Numbered from the stretch's first letter, positions 1-11,844 are shown. The stretch: DNA of 64,000 bases from Massilia sp. TS11 (GCF_022012445.1 NZ_JAKLTS010000001.1:1-64000); one strand, 5' to 3'. Notes: a model not told the origin generated them from the letters alone. Translations and numbers: made by a program.

Positions 1-26
1 TTTTTTTATTGCGATGCACCACAAGA

Positions 27-83
27 TTTCACAATATGGAATGATATTCCGCTATTTGAAATAGCCAAAATCTCAGGTAGAAT
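27..83 (+). promoter_or_regulatory. aceE promoter with upstream IclR-like operator
   Basis: A sigma70-type promoter can be read as TTGAAA (56-61), a 16-bp spacer and TAGAAT (78-83), which places the start near 90 and leaves a short leader before aceE. Just upstream of the -35 is TTTCACAATATGGAAT (27-42). It overlaps a dyad GGAAT-GAT-ATTCC (38-50) that resembles the TGGAAATNATTTCCA box known for E. coli IclR. The first sequence recurs in the promoter of the IclR-family gene ending at 39356. Its position suits an activator. Promoter and site are read by eye; regulation is inferred. Confidence 0.5.
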
Positions 84-134
84 CCTGCGGAAGCTGCAAA
101 AGTCTGCAGAAAACGTCAACAAAGGAGACTCACC

Positions 135-2831
<2,697 letters not shown>

Positions 2832-2849
2832 TCGAGCGGAGCGAAGAAC

Positions 2850-4154
2850 ATGAGCATTGTGGAAGTCAAAGTCCCGGATATCGGCGACTTCAAGGAAGTC
2901 GAAGTCATCGAGCTGATGGTCAAACCGGGCGACACTATTCAGGTGGACCAGTCGCTGATCACGGTCGAATCGGACAAGGCCTCGATGGAGATTCCGTCCT
3001 CGCACGCGGGCGTGGTCAAGGAAGTCAAGGTCAAGGTCGGTGACAAGGTCGCCGAAGGCTCGCTGGTGCTGCTGGTGGAGGCCGATGGCGCCGCCGCTGC
3101 GCCGGCCGCTGCTCCGGCTGCCGCCGCACCGGCTCCGGCCCCGGCGCCTGCCGCCCCGGCACCCGCGCCGGCTCCTGCACCGGCTGCCGCTGCACCGGCT
3201 GCCGCCGTCTCTTCCGTCGAGACGGGCAAGCTGGCCCACGCGTCGCCCTCGGTGCGCAAGTTCGCGCGCCAGCTGGGTGTCGATCTGGGTCTGGTCGCTG
3301 GCAGTGGTCCCAAGGGCCGCATCACCCAGGACGATGTGCAGAACTATGTGAAAGGCGTGCTCTCGGGCGCCGCCGCCGCCCCGGCCAAGGCCGGTGGTTC
3401 GGGCGTGGGCCTGGACCTGCTGCCGTGGCCCTCGCTGGACTTCTCGAAGTTCGGTCCGACCGAGCTGCTGCCGCTCTCGCGCATCAAAAAGATCTCGGGC
3501 CCGAACCTGCACCGCAACTGGGTCATGATCCCGCACGTCACCCAGTTCGACGAAGCCGACGTGACCGACCTCGAACAGCTGCGCGTGGATTCGAACGCCG
3601 CCTACGCCAAGGCCAAGTCGTCGGTCAAGCTGACCATGCTGGCCTTCGTGATCAAGGCCTCGGTCGCCGCACTCAAGAAGTACCCGAGCTTCAATGCCTC
3701 GCTCGACGCCGAGGGCGCGAACCTGATCCTCAAGCAGTACTACCACATCGGCTTTGCGGCCGATACGCCGAATGGCCTGGTGGTCCCGGTGATCAAGGAC
3801 GCCGATAAGAAGTCGGTCTCGCAGATCGCCACCGAAATGGGCGAGCTGTCGGCCCAGGCGCGCGAAGGCAAGCTGAAACCGGCCGACATGCAGGGTGCCA
3901 CCTTCACCATCTCTTCGCTGGGCGGCATTGGCGGTACGGCCTTCACGCCGATCATCAATGCACCGGAAGTGGCCATTCTTGGCCTGTCCAAGTCGGCCAT
4001 GAAGCCGGTCTGGGACGGCGCCGCCTTCCAGCCGCGCCTGATGCTGCCGCTGTCGCTCTCGTATGACCACCGCGTCATCGACGGCGCCGGCGCCGCGCGC
4101 TTCACCGCCTATTTGGCCGAAGTGCTGGCCGATCTGCGCAAGACGCTGCTGTAA
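2850..4154 (+). CDS. aceF: Pyruvate dehydrogenase E2, dihydrolipoamide acetyltransferase
   Basis: A 434-residue E2 core protein. A single N-terminal lipoyl domain (about 1-80) carries the modified lysine K43 in [11 protein letters not shown]. An Ala/Pro-rich flexible linker (about 83-120) follows, then a peripheral-subunit-binding domain (about 130-170, ASPSVRKFARQLGV) and the catalytic acyltransferase domain, which ends with DHRVIDG near residue 410. E. coli AceF has three lipoyl domains; this one has one, while the E3 gene next door carries another. The ribosome site is weak (GAGCGAAGAA). The protein accepts acetyl from AceE, transfers it to CoA and scaffolds the complex. Confidence 0.96.
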   Translation: MSIVEVKVPDIGDFKEVEVIELMVKPGDTIQVDQSLITVESDKASMEIPSSHAGVVKEVKVKVGDKVAEGSLVLLVEADGAAAAPAAAPAAAAPAPAPAPAAPAPAPAPAPAAAAPAAAVSSVETGKLAHASPSVRKFARQLGVDLGLVAGSGPKGRITQDDVQNYVKGVLSGAAAAPAKAGGSGVGLDLLPWPSLDFSKFGPTELLPLSRIKKISGPNLHRNWVMIPHVTQFDEADVTDLEQLRVDSNAAYAKAKSSVKLTMLAFVIKASVAALKKYPSFNASLDAEGANLILKQYYHIGFAADTPNGLVVPVIKDADKKSVSQIATEMGELSAQAREGKLKPADMQGATFTISSLGGIGGTAFTPIINAPEVAILGLSKSAMKPVWDGAAFQPRLMLPLSLSYDHRVIDGAGAARFTAYLAEVLADLRKTLL

Positions 4155-4166
4155 GGGAGGATTGCG

Positions 4167-5939
4167 ATGAGCCTGATCGAAGTGAAAGTGCCGAATATCG
4201 GCGACTTCAAGGAAGTGGAAGTGATCGAAGTGCTGGTCAAGGCGGGCGACACCATCGCCGTCGACCAGTCGCTGGCGACGGTGGAATCGGACAAGGCTTC
4301 GATGGAGATTCCGTCGAGCGCCGCGGGCGTGGTCAAGGAAGTCAAGATCAAGCTGGGCGACAAGGTCAGCGAAGGTTCGCTGCTGCTGATGCTGGAAGCC
4401 GCTGGCGATGCGCCGGCCGCTGCAGCCCCGGCCCCGGCGCCTGCGCCGGCAGCCGCTGCTCCGGCAGCCGCTGCGCCGGCCCCTGCGCCGATCGCCAGCA
4501 GCTATGCCGGCAGCGTCGACATCGAATGCGACATGATGGTGCTGGGCGCTGGCCCGGGCGGCTATTCGGCTGCCTTCCGCAGTGCGGACCTGGGCATGAA
4601 CACCGTGCTGGTCGAGAAGTATGCGGCCCTGGGCGGCGTCTGCCTGAACGTGGGCTGCATTCCGTCCAAGGCCCTGCTGCACGTGGCCGCCGTGATCGAC
4701 GAGACCGCGGGCATGGCCGCGCATGGCGTCAAGTTCGCCAAGCCGGAGATCGACATCGACGCGCTGCGCAAGCATAAGGAAGACGTGATCGGCACCATGA
4801 CCAAGGGCCTGGCCGGCATGGCCAAGGCGCGCAAGGTGAATGTGGTGCAGGGCGTCGGCCAGTTCGTCAGCCCGAACCACCTGGAAGTGACGGCGGCCGA
4901 TGGCAGCAAGAAGGTGATCGCCTTCCGCCAGGCCATCATCGCGGCCGGTTCCTCGGTGGTCAAGCTGCCGTTCGTGCCGGAAGATCCGCGCATCGTCGAT
5001 TCGACCGGCGCGCTGGAACTGCGCCAGATTCCGAAGAAGATGCTGGTCGTTGGCGGCGGCATCATCGGTCTGGAAATGGCGACCGTGTATTCGACCCTGG
5101 GCGCGCGCATCGACGTGGTGGAAATGATGGATGGCCTGATGCAGGGCGCCGACCGCGACATGGTCAAGGTCTGGCAGAAGCACAATGAAAGCCGCTTCGA
5201 CCGCATCATGACCAAGACCAAAACCGTGGGCATGGAAGCCACGCCGGAAGGCATCAAGGTCTTCTTCGAGGCCGCCGAGGCCGGCGCCGCCGCGCCGGAA
5301 GCAGGTCTGTACGATCTGGTGCTGGTGGCCGTGGGCCGCAGCCCGAACGGCAAGAAGCTCGCCGCCGACAAGGCCGGCGTGACGGTGACCGAGCGTGGCT
5401 TCATCCCGGTCGACAAGCAGATGCGCACGAATGTCCCGCACATCTTCGCCATCGGCGATATCGTCGGCCAGCCGATGCTGGCCCACAAAGCCGTGCATGA
5501 AGCCCACGTGGCGGCCGAAGCCGCGCATGGCGAGAAGGCCTTCTTCGACGCCAAGGTGATTCCCTCGGTGGCCTACACCGATCCGGAAGTGGCCTGGGTC
5601 GGCATCACCGAAGATGAAGCCAAGGCCAAGGGCATCAAGCTGGAGAAGGGCCACTTCCCGTGGGCCGCGAGCGGCCGCGCTGTGGCCAATGGCCGCGCCG
5701 AGGGCTTCACCAAGCTGCTGTTCGACGCTGAGACCCACCGCATCGTCGGTGGCGGCATCGTCGGCACGCATGCGGGCGACATGATCGGCGAGATCGCACT
5801 GGCGATCGAAATGGGCTGCGATGGCGTCGATATCGGCAAGACCATCCACCCGCACCCGACCCTGGGCGAGTCGCTCGGCATGGCGGCCGAAGTGTATGAA
5901 GGGGTCTGTACCGACCTGCCGCCGGCACGCAAGCGCTGA
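4167..5939 (+). CDS. lpdA: Dihydrolipoamide dehydrogenase (E3) with N-terminal lipoyl domain
   Basis: A 590-residue E3, longer than the usual 470 or so because a lipoyl domain (1-80, K43) and an Ala/Pro linker (82-110) precede the flavoprotein. The FAD motif [11 protein letters not shown] lies near 127, the redox disulfide is C159/C164 in [13 protein letters not shown], the NAD-binding GGGIIG is near 298, and the dimer-interface HPHPTLGES sits near the C-terminus. It reoxidises dihydrolipoyl groups of the complex. AGGGAGG lies 5-6 nt before the ATG, and the gap to aceF is 12 bp. The lipoyl domain is very similar to that of AceF in protein and DNA. E3-lipoyl fusions are known from Neisseria and Burkholderiales. 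Confidence 0.96.
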   Translation: MSLIEVKVPNIGDFKEVEVIEVLVKAGDTIAVDQSLATVESDKASMEIPSSAAGVVKEVKIKLGDKVSEGSLLLMLEAAGDAPAAAAPAPAPAPAAAAPAAAAPAPAPIASSYAGSVDIECDMMVLGAGPGGYSAAFRSADLGMNTVLVEKYAALGGVCLNVGCIPSKALLHVAAVIDETAGMAAHGVKFAKPEIDIDALRKHKEDVIGTMTKGLAGMAKARKVNVVQGVGQFVSPNHLEVTAADGSKKVIAFRQAIIAAGSSVVKLPFVPEDPRIVDSTGALELRQIPKKMLVVGGGIIGLEMATVYSTLGARIDVVEMMDGLMQGADRDMVKVWQKHNESRFDRIMTKTKTVGMEATPEGIKVFFEAAEAGAAAPEAGLYDLVLVAVGRSPNGKKLAADKAGVTVTERGFIPVDKQMRTNVPHIFAIGDIVGQPMLAHKAVHEAHVAAEAAHGEKAFFDAKVIPSVAYTDPEVAWVGITEDEAKAKGIKLEKGHFPWAASGRAVANGRAEGFTKLLFDAETHRIVGGGIVGTHAGDMIGEIALAIEMGCDGVDIGKTIHPHPTLGESLGMAAEVYEGVCTDLPPARKR

Positions 5940-5955
5940 GCCATCGGTGGCCGAC

Positions 5956-5984
5956 AAAAAACGCGGGCCTGGCCCGCGTTTTTT
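5956..5984. terminator. Bidirectional hairpin terminator
   Basis: AAAAAACGCGGGCC (5956-5969), one base, then GGCCCGCGTTTTTT (5971-5984). It lies between the convergent lpdA and TetR genes, and the A/T runs on both sides let it serve both strands. Confidence 0.9.
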
Positions 5985-5987
5985 ATT

Positions 5988-6668
5988 TCAGCCTGCCGCG
6001 TCCTTCAGGACGGCGCGGTAGAACAGGCGCATGCGCGCCTGCAGCGCCACGCGCTGCTCGTCGCGGGTGCGCGGTGGCTCGGTCATCAGCACGCGCGACA
6101 TCTGGTCGCCCATGATGCAGTTGAGCAGAAACACCGGCAGCTGGGCCAGCGGCGCATCGTCGATCAGCTGGGCGCGCACGTCGGCGCGCTCGAAATAGCG
6201 CAGCAGGGCGCCTTGCGTGACCTTGGGGCCGACCGCGTAGAAGGCCTGGATCAGATCGGGATTGGCCTTGGCCTCGGCCGCCAGCATGCGCTGCAGGGCC
6301 ACGGCTTCGGGCGCCGTCACCAGATCGAAAAAGCGCAGGGCGAAGTCGTCGATCACGGTGCGCAGCGGACGCGGGTCGGTGTCCATGTCCATCTGCTGGA
6401 AGAAGCGGGTGCGGTTGGCCGCCATCGCCTCACGCAGCAGGCCCATCTTTCCGCCGTATTTGACGTAGATGGTGCGCACCGCCACGCGCGCCTCGCGCGC
6501 AATCATCTCCAGACTGACATTGCCAAAGCCTTTGTCGAGGAAGAGGCGGGCCGCCGTGTGCATCAGGCACTGGTAGCGCGCTTCCAGCTCGGCGGCCTTG
6601 GGCCGCCCCGCACCCTTGGCCACCGGCGTCAGCGGGGTCTCGAGATCGGGCAGGGATTTGATTTTCAT
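5988..6668 (-). CDS. TetR/AcrR-family regulator, probable repressor of the adjacent efflux operon
   Basis: A 226-residue protein with an N-terminal TetR helix-turn-helix at about 30-75 (AARLFLDKGFGNVSLEMIA, then VAVRTIYVKYGGK) and an all-helical ligand-binding C-terminal domain. It is divergent from the emrA-emrB-outer-membrane-factor operon, with a 132-bp intergenic region that carries two dyads around the efflux promoter. TetR regulators in this arrangement usually repress the pump until a toxic ligand binds; that role is inferred from position. The start is the ATG in MKIKSLPDLE; an upstream extension of the frame is AT-rich and looks like promoter DNA. Confidence 0.88.
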   Translation of the reverse strand: MKIKSLPDLETPLTPVAKGAGRPKAAELEARYQCLMHTAARLFLDKGFGNVSLEMIAREARVAVRTIYVKYGGKMGLLREAMAANRTRFFQQMDMDTDPRPLRTVIDDFALRFFDLVTAPEAVALQRMLAAEAKANPDLIQAFYAVGPKVTQGALLRYFERADVRAQLIDDAPLAQLPVFLLNCIMGDQMSRVLMTEPPRTRDEQRVALQARMRLFYRAVLKDAAG

Positions 6669-6709
6669 AATTGCAATTGTAGTGTCCTGAGTCCACTTTA
6701 AGCCAAACA

Positions 6710-6764
6710 GAAATGAAATGCAATCATTTCATTTCTTGACTTTACTGAACGCGTAGTCAATAAT
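6710..6764 (+). promoter_or_regulatory. Efflux operon promoter and likely TetR operators
   Basis: A sigma70 promoter reads TTGACT (6736-6741), 17 bp, AATAAT (6759-6764). A perfect 11-bp inverted repeat GAAATGAAATG-CAAT-CATTTCATTTC (6710-6735) abuts the -35. A second dyad, TTGACT (6736-6741) with AGTCAA (6755-6760), spans the spacer. Either could be the operator of the divergent TetR regulator. Confidence 0.65.
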
Positions 6765-6800
6765 TCGCCTACTTCATCCCCTCTCAGTACGGAGTTGCAC

Positions 6801-7922
6801 ATGCAAAATCAATCGGCCAAGGCGGACGCGCCCACTCTGAGCGCCGTGGACAAAGACGGCCCGGTTTCTGCCCCCGCCGGCAAGGCCCCCACCAACCGCC
6901 GCCCGCTGATTGTGCTGGGCGTGATCGCGCTGCTGGCCCTCGGGGTCGGCGGCCGCATGTACTGGCGCAGCGTGAATTTCGTGGAAACCGAAAACGCCTA
7001 CGTGTCGGGGCATGTGCACCCGATCTCGGCGCGCGTGGCCGGGGTGGTGGCCAAGGTGCTGGTCGAAGATAACCAGCTGGTGAAGGCGGGCGAGGTGATC
7101 GCCGAACTCGATCCGGCCGACCAGCAGGTGCGGGTCGAACAGATTCAGGCCCAGTTGGCCGCTGCCCAGACCCAGGTGCTGCAGGCCGAGGCCCAGGTGG
7201 CCCAGGTGAAGGCCTCGGCCAGCGCGGCCGGCGCCCAGGTGGCCGCGGCCGAAGCCCTGGCCCTGCGCGCGCGCCAGGACGCCGAGCGTTTCAGCGCCCT
7301 GCACAACGCCCAGATGAAGGCAGTGTCGAAAGCCGAACTGGATGCGGCCATCGCCGCGCGCACCAGCGCCCAGGCCGACGTGGCCGCGCGCAAGGATGCG
7401 GCCCAGGCAGCCCAGGCCCAGATCGCGGCGGCCAATTCGGCGCGCGAAGTGGCCAAGGCCCAGGTGGCGGTGCTGCAGGCCCAGTTGAAAGACGCCCAGC
7501 AGCAGCTTGGCTATAACAAGATCGTGGCGCCGGTGGCGGGCCGCATCGGCAAGAAGAGCGTGGAAGTGGGCGCGCGCGTGCAGCCTGGCCAGCAGCTGCT
7601 GGCCATCGTCCAGGACGACGTGTGGGTGACCGCCAATTTCAAGGAAACCCAGCTGCCGGGCCTGAAGCCGGGCCAGAGCGTGCATGTGGCCGTCGACGCG
7701 CTGCCGGGTGAAAAGTTGGAAGCCAAGCTCGATTCGTTCTCGCCGGCCTCCGGCAACCAGTTTGCGCTGCTGCCGGCCGATAACGCCACCGGTAACTTCA
7801 CCAAGATCGTCCAGCGCGTGCCGGTCAAGCTGCGCCTGCGCGCCGAGGACACCAAGCGCCTTGCGGGCCGCCTGGTGCCGGGCATGTCGGCCGTGGTGGA
7901 AGTGGACCTGCGCCAGAAGTAA
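6801..7922 (+). CDS. emrA: HlyD/EmrA-type membrane fusion protein of an efflux pump
   Basis: A 373-residue periplasmic adaptor. One transmembrane helix near residues 34-52 (LIVLGVIALLALGVGG) anchors it in the inner membrane. It is followed by a biotinyl-lipoyl-like half (YVSGHVHPISARVAGVV), a long Ala/Gln-rich alpha-helical hairpin (about 110-235), the second lipoyl half (IVAPVAGRIGKKSVEVG) and a beta-barrel. The chosen ATG has GGAG 6 nt upstream; a TTG two codons earlier is possible but less likely. It would link the EmrB-like transporter to the outer-membrane factor two genes on. Expression is probably controlled by the divergent TetR regulator. Confidence 0.92.
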   Translation: MQNQSAKADAPTLSAVDKDGPVSAPAGKAPTNRRPLIVLGVIALLALGVGGRMYWRSVNFVETENAYVSGHVHPISARVAGVVAKVLVEDNQLVKAGEVIAELDPADQQVRVEQIQAQLAAAQTQVLQAEAQVAQVKASASAAGAQVAAAEALALRARQDAERFSALHNAQMKAVSKAELDAAIAARTSAQADVAARKDAAQAAQAQIAAANSAREVAKAQVAVLQAQLKDAQQQLGYNKIVAPVAGRIGKKSVEVGARVQPGQQLLAIVQDDVWVTANFKETQLPGLKPGQSVHVAVDALPGEKLEAKLDSFSPASGNQFALLPADNATGNFTKIVQRVPVKLRLRAEDTKRLAGRLVPGMSAVVEVDLRQK

Positions 7923-7928
7923 GCAGCC

Positions 7929-9527
7929 ATGGCCAATTCGAATTCGGCTTCGCTGCAGCCGATGCTGGCGGCGCACGATCAGAAGGTCGATGCGCGTACC
8001 TGGATCGCCGTGGCCTCGGGCATGCTCGGGGCCTTCATGGCGGTGCTCGACATCCAGATCACCAATTCCTCGCTGAAGGACATCCTCGGCACGCTGTCGG
8101 CCACGCAGGAGGAGGGCTCGTGGATCTCCACCGCCTACCTGTGCGCGGAGATCATCGTGATTCCGCTCACGGCGCTGCTAGCGCGTGTGCTGTCGGTGCG
8201 CTTCTACATGGTGCTGACCACGGCCGCCTTCCTGGTCTTTTCGACCCTGTGCGGCGCGGCCTGGAACCTGCCCTCGATGATCGTCTTCCGCATGCTGCAG
8301 GGCTTTACCGGCGGCGCGCTGATTCCGATGGCGATGACCCTGGTGATGGCCAAACTACCGCCGCGCAAACGCGCCGTGGGCATGGCCATCTTCGGCCTGA
8401 CGGCGACGCTGGCGCCGACCCTGGGTCCGACGCTGGGCGGCTATCTGTCCGAACTGTATGGCTGGCCCTCGATCTTCTATATCAACTGGGTGCCGGGCGT
8501 GCTGCTGATTTCGGGCGTCATGTATGGACTCGATAAGCAGAAGCCGAATTGGTCGCTGCTGGTGAACGCCGACTGGCTGTCGATCGCCTTCATGGCCGTG
8601 GGCCTGGGCAGCCTGACGATCTTCCTGGAAGAGGGTAATTCGAAGGACTGGTTTCAGTCGGACTTCATCCGGATTTTCGCGGCCCTGGCCTTTGTGGGTC
8701 TGGTCGGCTGGATCTCCACGAGCCTGATGCGCAAGGACCCGTTTGTGAACGTGCGCCTGTACGGCCAGCGCAACTTCTTCGTCGCCACGCTGCTGTCGGC
8801 GGTGACGGGCATGGCGCTGTATGGCTCGTCCTTCCTGCTGCCGCTGTATCTGGGCCAGATCGCCAACTACACGCCGATGCAGATCGGCGAGGTGATCATG
8901 TGGGCCGGCCTGCCGCAGCTGTTCATCATGCCGTTCGCGGCCAAGCTGTCGACCAAGCTCGATAACCGCATCATGTGCACGATTGGCCTGCTGCTGTTTG
9001 GCGCGTCCTGCTTCATGAATGCCTACATGGACGCGACCACCGGCTACGACCAGCTGCTGCTGTCGCAAGTGGTGCGCGCGCTCGGCCAGCCCTTCATCAT
9101 GCTGACCCTGTCGAACTTTGCGATGCAGGGCATCCCGCCGCAGGACACGCCCTCGGCATCGAGCCTGTTCAACATGACCCGCAACCTCGGCGGCTCGGTC
9201 GGCATCGCGCTGCTGGCCACCATGCTCACCAATCGCGAGCACTTCCACTCGGCCCGGCTGGGCGAGTCGGTGTCGATGCTGTCGGCCTCCACCCAGGAGC
9301 GGCTGGACCAGCTGACCCAGGGCTTCATCGCCAACGGAATCGATCCGGTGACGGCGGGCCAGCAGGCGATCGGCGTGATCGACCGCATCGTGCGGCGCGA
9401 AGCCTATGTGATGGCCTATAACGACGGCTTCCTGGTGATGGGCAGCGTGCTGTTCGCCTGCATGGCCGTGCTGTGGTTTGCCGATAAAGTGAAATCTCCC
9501 TCGGGCGGCGGCGCCGGGGCGCATTAA
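7929..9527 (+). CDS. emrB: DHA2-family (EmrB/QacA) multidrug MFS transporter
   Basis: A 532-residue, strongly hydrophobic protein with about 14 predicted membrane segments, the usual size and topology of the DHA2 drug:proton antiporters. The motif-A region reads RVLSVRFYMV, and the antiporter motif-C region reads GLTATLAPTLGPTLGGYL. The loop QITNSSLKDILGTLSATQEEGSW is typical of EmrB. It starts 6 nt after emrA, so the two are translationally coupled. It should form a tripartite pump with the adaptor upstream and the outer-membrane factor downstream. The substrate cannot be told from sequence. Confidence 0.93.
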   Translation: MANSNSASLQPMLAAHDQKVDARTWIAVASGMLGAFMAVLDIQITNSSLKDILGTLSATQEEGSWISTAYLCAEIIVIPLTALLARVLSVRFYMVLTTAAFLVFSTLCGAAWNLPSMIVFRMLQGFTGGALIPMAMTLVMAKLPPRKRAVGMAIFGLTATLAPTLGPTLGGYLSELYGWPSIFYINWVPGVLLISGVMYGLDKQKPNWSLLVNADWLSIAFMAVGLGSLTIFLEEGNSKDWFQSDFIRIFAALAFVGLVGWISTSLMRKDPFVNVRLYGQRNFFVATLLSAVTGMALYGSSFLLPLYLGQIANYTPMQIGEVIMWAGLPQLFIMPFAAKLSTKLDNRIMCTIGLLLFGASCFMNAYMDATTGYDQLLLSQVVRALGQPFIMLTLSNFAMQGIPPQDTPSASSLFNMTRNLGGSVGIALLATMLTNREHFHSARLGESVSMLSASTQERLDQLTQGFIANGIDPVTAGQQAIGVIDRIVRREAYVMAYNDGFLVMGSVLFACMAVLWFADKVKSPSGGGAGAH

Positions 9528-9542
9528 TCAGAAGGATTCGAC

Positions 9543-10997
9543 ATGTTCATGACCCGTACCCTGATCGCTGCAGCCGCACTGGCTGTCCTGAGTGGCTGCG
9601 CCAGCGTCGGCCCCGACTTCCAGGCGCCGGCGAATGCCGCCGCGCCCAGCTTCCGCCACGCGGCGGGCCAGGACACGGCGCGTTTGCCAGCGGCCTGGTG
9701 GACCGTGTTCGGCGACCAGCAGCTCAACGCGCTGGAGCAGCGCGCGCTGACCCAGAATCCGAGCGTGACGGCCGCGGCCCAGCGCCTGCTGCAGGCCCAG
9801 GCCCAGCTGGGCGTGACGCGCGCCGGCAGCCTGCCGAATGTGGCGCTGGGCGCCTCGGGCGGTTACGCGCATTCGTCTCAGCAGACCTCGCAGGCCATCA
9901 TGCTGGGCCGGCGCACGGTGGAAGGGCCGAACTACACGCTGGGCGCCTCGCTCTCGTATGAACTGGATATCTGGGGCCGCGTGCGGCGCGTGATCGAAGC
10001 CTCCGACGCCCAGGCGCTGGCTGCGCAGGACGACCGCGATGGCGTGCTGCTGATCCTGTCGGCCCAGGTGGCCACCACTTACTACCAGCTGCGCGGCGCG
10101 GACGCCGATATCGCGATCCTGAGCAGCGCACTGGCCACCCGGCGCGAAACCGAACAGCTGGTGGAAGCGCGCTTCAATGCCGGCCTGTCGAATGAGCTGG
10201 ACCTGTCGCGCGCCCGCATCGAACGCGCCAACGCCCAGGCCGACCTGGCCGAGGCCGAGCGCCTGCGTCTGAACCTCGAGCATGGCCTGGCGGTGCTGGT
10301 GGGCGCCTCGCCCAGCACGCCGCTGCTGGCCGCGCAGGGTGCGCAGCTGCCCGCGCCGCCGCGCATCCCGGTCGGTCTGCCGGCCACGGTGCTGGCGCAG
10401 CGCCCGGACCTGGCCGCGAGCGTGGCCGGCCTGCGCGCCCTGAACGCGCAGATCGGCGTGGCTGAAGGAGCCTTCTATCCGTCCCTGAGCCTGACCGGCA
10501 ATTTCGGCTATGCGTCGGAAAACCTGCGCCAGCTGACCGAAGGGGCCTCGCGCCAGTTTGGCATCGGCCCGCTGTCGCTGTCGCTGCCGCTTTTTGATGG
10601 CGGGCGCAATCAGGCCAATCTGGAACTGGCCAAGGCGCGCTACGGCGAGGCGCTAGCCAACCATCAGGGCAAGCTGCTGGCGGCGCTGCGCGAAGTGGAA
10701 GATGCGCTGTCCGACGTGCAGCAGCGCGAACAACAGGCCAGCCTGCAGGCGCAGGCGCGCGAGGCCGCGGCCCGTGCCTACGAAGTGGCGCGCGCCCGCT
10801 ATGAACGCGGCGTGTCCACCTATCTGGATGTGACCGATGCGCAGCGCAGCGCGCTGGCCGCCGAGCGCGCCGCCGCGCAGATCACGACCCAGCGCCTGCT
10901 GGCCGCCGTGGCCGTGGCGCGCGCGCTGGGCGGGGGCTGGGAGCAGGGCGCGCCGCTGGCGACCCTGGCCCAAAGCGCGCCAGCACAAACGCGATAA
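9543..10997 (+). CDS. NodT/TolC-like outer-membrane efflux lipoprotein
   Basis: A 484-residue outer-membrane factor. The signal peptide ends in a lipobox, LSGCAS, with the acylated cysteine near residue 20. Two homologous halves rich in Ala/Gln/Leu helices (SYELDIWGRVRR in the first, SLSLPLFDGGRN in the second) are typical of NodT-type channels. RBS AGAAGGA lies 7 nt before the ATG, 15 bp after emrB. It provides the exit duct for the EmrAB-like pump. The last 116 bp overlap the end of the convergent LysR gene on the other strand, with no terminator between them. Confidence 0.93.
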   Translation: MFMTRTLIAAAALAVLSGCASVGPDFQAPANAAAPSFRHAAGQDTARLPAAWWTVFGDQQLNALEQRALTQNPSVTAAAQRLLQAQAQLGVTRAGSLPNVALGASGGYAHSSQQTSQAIMLGRRTVEGPNYTLGASLSYELDIWGRVRRVIEASDAQALAAQDDRDGVLLILSAQVATTYYQLRGADADIAILSSALATRRETEQLVEARFNAGLSNELDLSRARIERANAQADLAEAERLRLNLEHGLAVLVGASPSTPLLAAQGAQLPAPPRIPVGLPATVLAQRPDLAASVAGLRALNAQIGVAEGAFYPSLSLTGNFGYASENLRQLTEGASRQFGIGPLSLSLPLFDGGRNQANLELAKARYGEALANHQGKLLAALREVEDALSDVQQREQQASLQAQAREAAARAYEVARARYERGVSTYLDVTDAQRSALAAERAAAQITTQRLLAAVAVARALGGGWEQGAPLATLAQSAPAQTR

Positions 10998-11844
10998 AGG
11001 TCGACAGCTTGGGCGTCATCAGCCGGTCGCGCGCATACAGCAGGTGCATGGGGCGCGGCGGCGGCAGATAGTCGTCCAGCAGCCGCACCAGACGGCCGGC
11101 GGCGAGGTCCTCGGCCAGCATCATCTCGGCCTGCATGGCGATGCCAAAGCCGGCCAGCGCCGCCTGGCGCAGCGCGGCCGCCTGATTGGCGCGCAGGCGG
11201 CTGGCCGGCACGCTGACCGCTTCATCCATGCCGCGCAGGCGCCAGCGCACGTGGCGCGTCCAGTGCGAGAAATCGAGGCAATGGTGGCGCGCCAGATCGG
11301 CCGGCGTCTTTGGCTTACCGTGCTTGCGCAGGTAGCCGGGCGAGGCCACGATCACCATCTTGTAGGGCGCTAGCGGGCGCGCCACCAGGCTCGAATCATC
11401 GAGTTCGCCGATGCGGATCGCCAGATCAAAGCCTTCCTCCACCACGTCCACCATGCGGTCACTCAGATCGAGATCGAGGCTCACCTCCGGGTGGCGCACC
11501 AGATAGGCGCACACGGCCTCGGTCAGCGCCGCATTCCCGAACGAGACCGGGGCTGAAATGCGCAGACGCCCGCGCGGCGTGCTGCGCAGGGCTTCGGCGC
11601 CGGCTTCGGCCTCGCGCACGGCGGCCAGAATCTGGCGGCATTGTTCGACGTACTGGGCGCCGATTTCGGTCAGCGTGTGGCGGCGCGTGGTGCGCGCCAG
11701 CAGACGCGCGCCGAGCGCCTGCTCCAGCTGCTGCACATGCTTACCCACCATCACGGCGGAGATGCCGAAGCGCTCGGCCGCGGCGCTGAAACTGCCCGTA
11801 TCGACAGCGCCGACGAAGATCTCCATGCTGCGCAGTTTGTCCAT
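10882..11844 (-). CDS. LysR-family transcriptional regulator
   Basis: A 320-residue LysR protein. The N-terminal winged HTH (1-60, FVGAVDTGSFSAAAERFGIS) is followed by the co-inducer domain (about 90-290, GRLRISAPVSFGN, ASPGYLRKHG). The usual family end is reached near FIAFVLARFG at about residue 292. The last 28 residues are Pro/Arg/Ala-rich and read antisense to the efflux outer-membrane gene, so this tail may be an accidental extension. It is divergent from a short-chain dehydrogenase gene that it may control. The 101-bp intergenic region includes AGTTAG (11858-11863) and CTAACT (11899-11904). Confidence 0.88.
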   Translation of the reverse strand: MDKLRSMEIFVGAVDTGSFSAAAERFGISAVMVGKHVQQLEQALGARLLARTTRRHTLTEIGAQYVEQCRQILAAVREAEAGAEALRSTPRGRLRISAPVSFGNAALTEAVCAYLVRHPEVSLDLDLSDRMVDVVEEGFDLAIRIGELDDSSLVARPLAPYKMVIVASPGYLRKHGKPKTPADLARHHCLDFSHWTRHVRWRLRGMDEAVSVPASRLRANQAAALRQAALAGFGIAMQAEMMLAEDLAAGRLVRLLDDYLPPPRPMHLLYARDRLMTPKLSTFIAFVLARFGPGSPAARPAPSPRPARAPRPRRPAGAGS

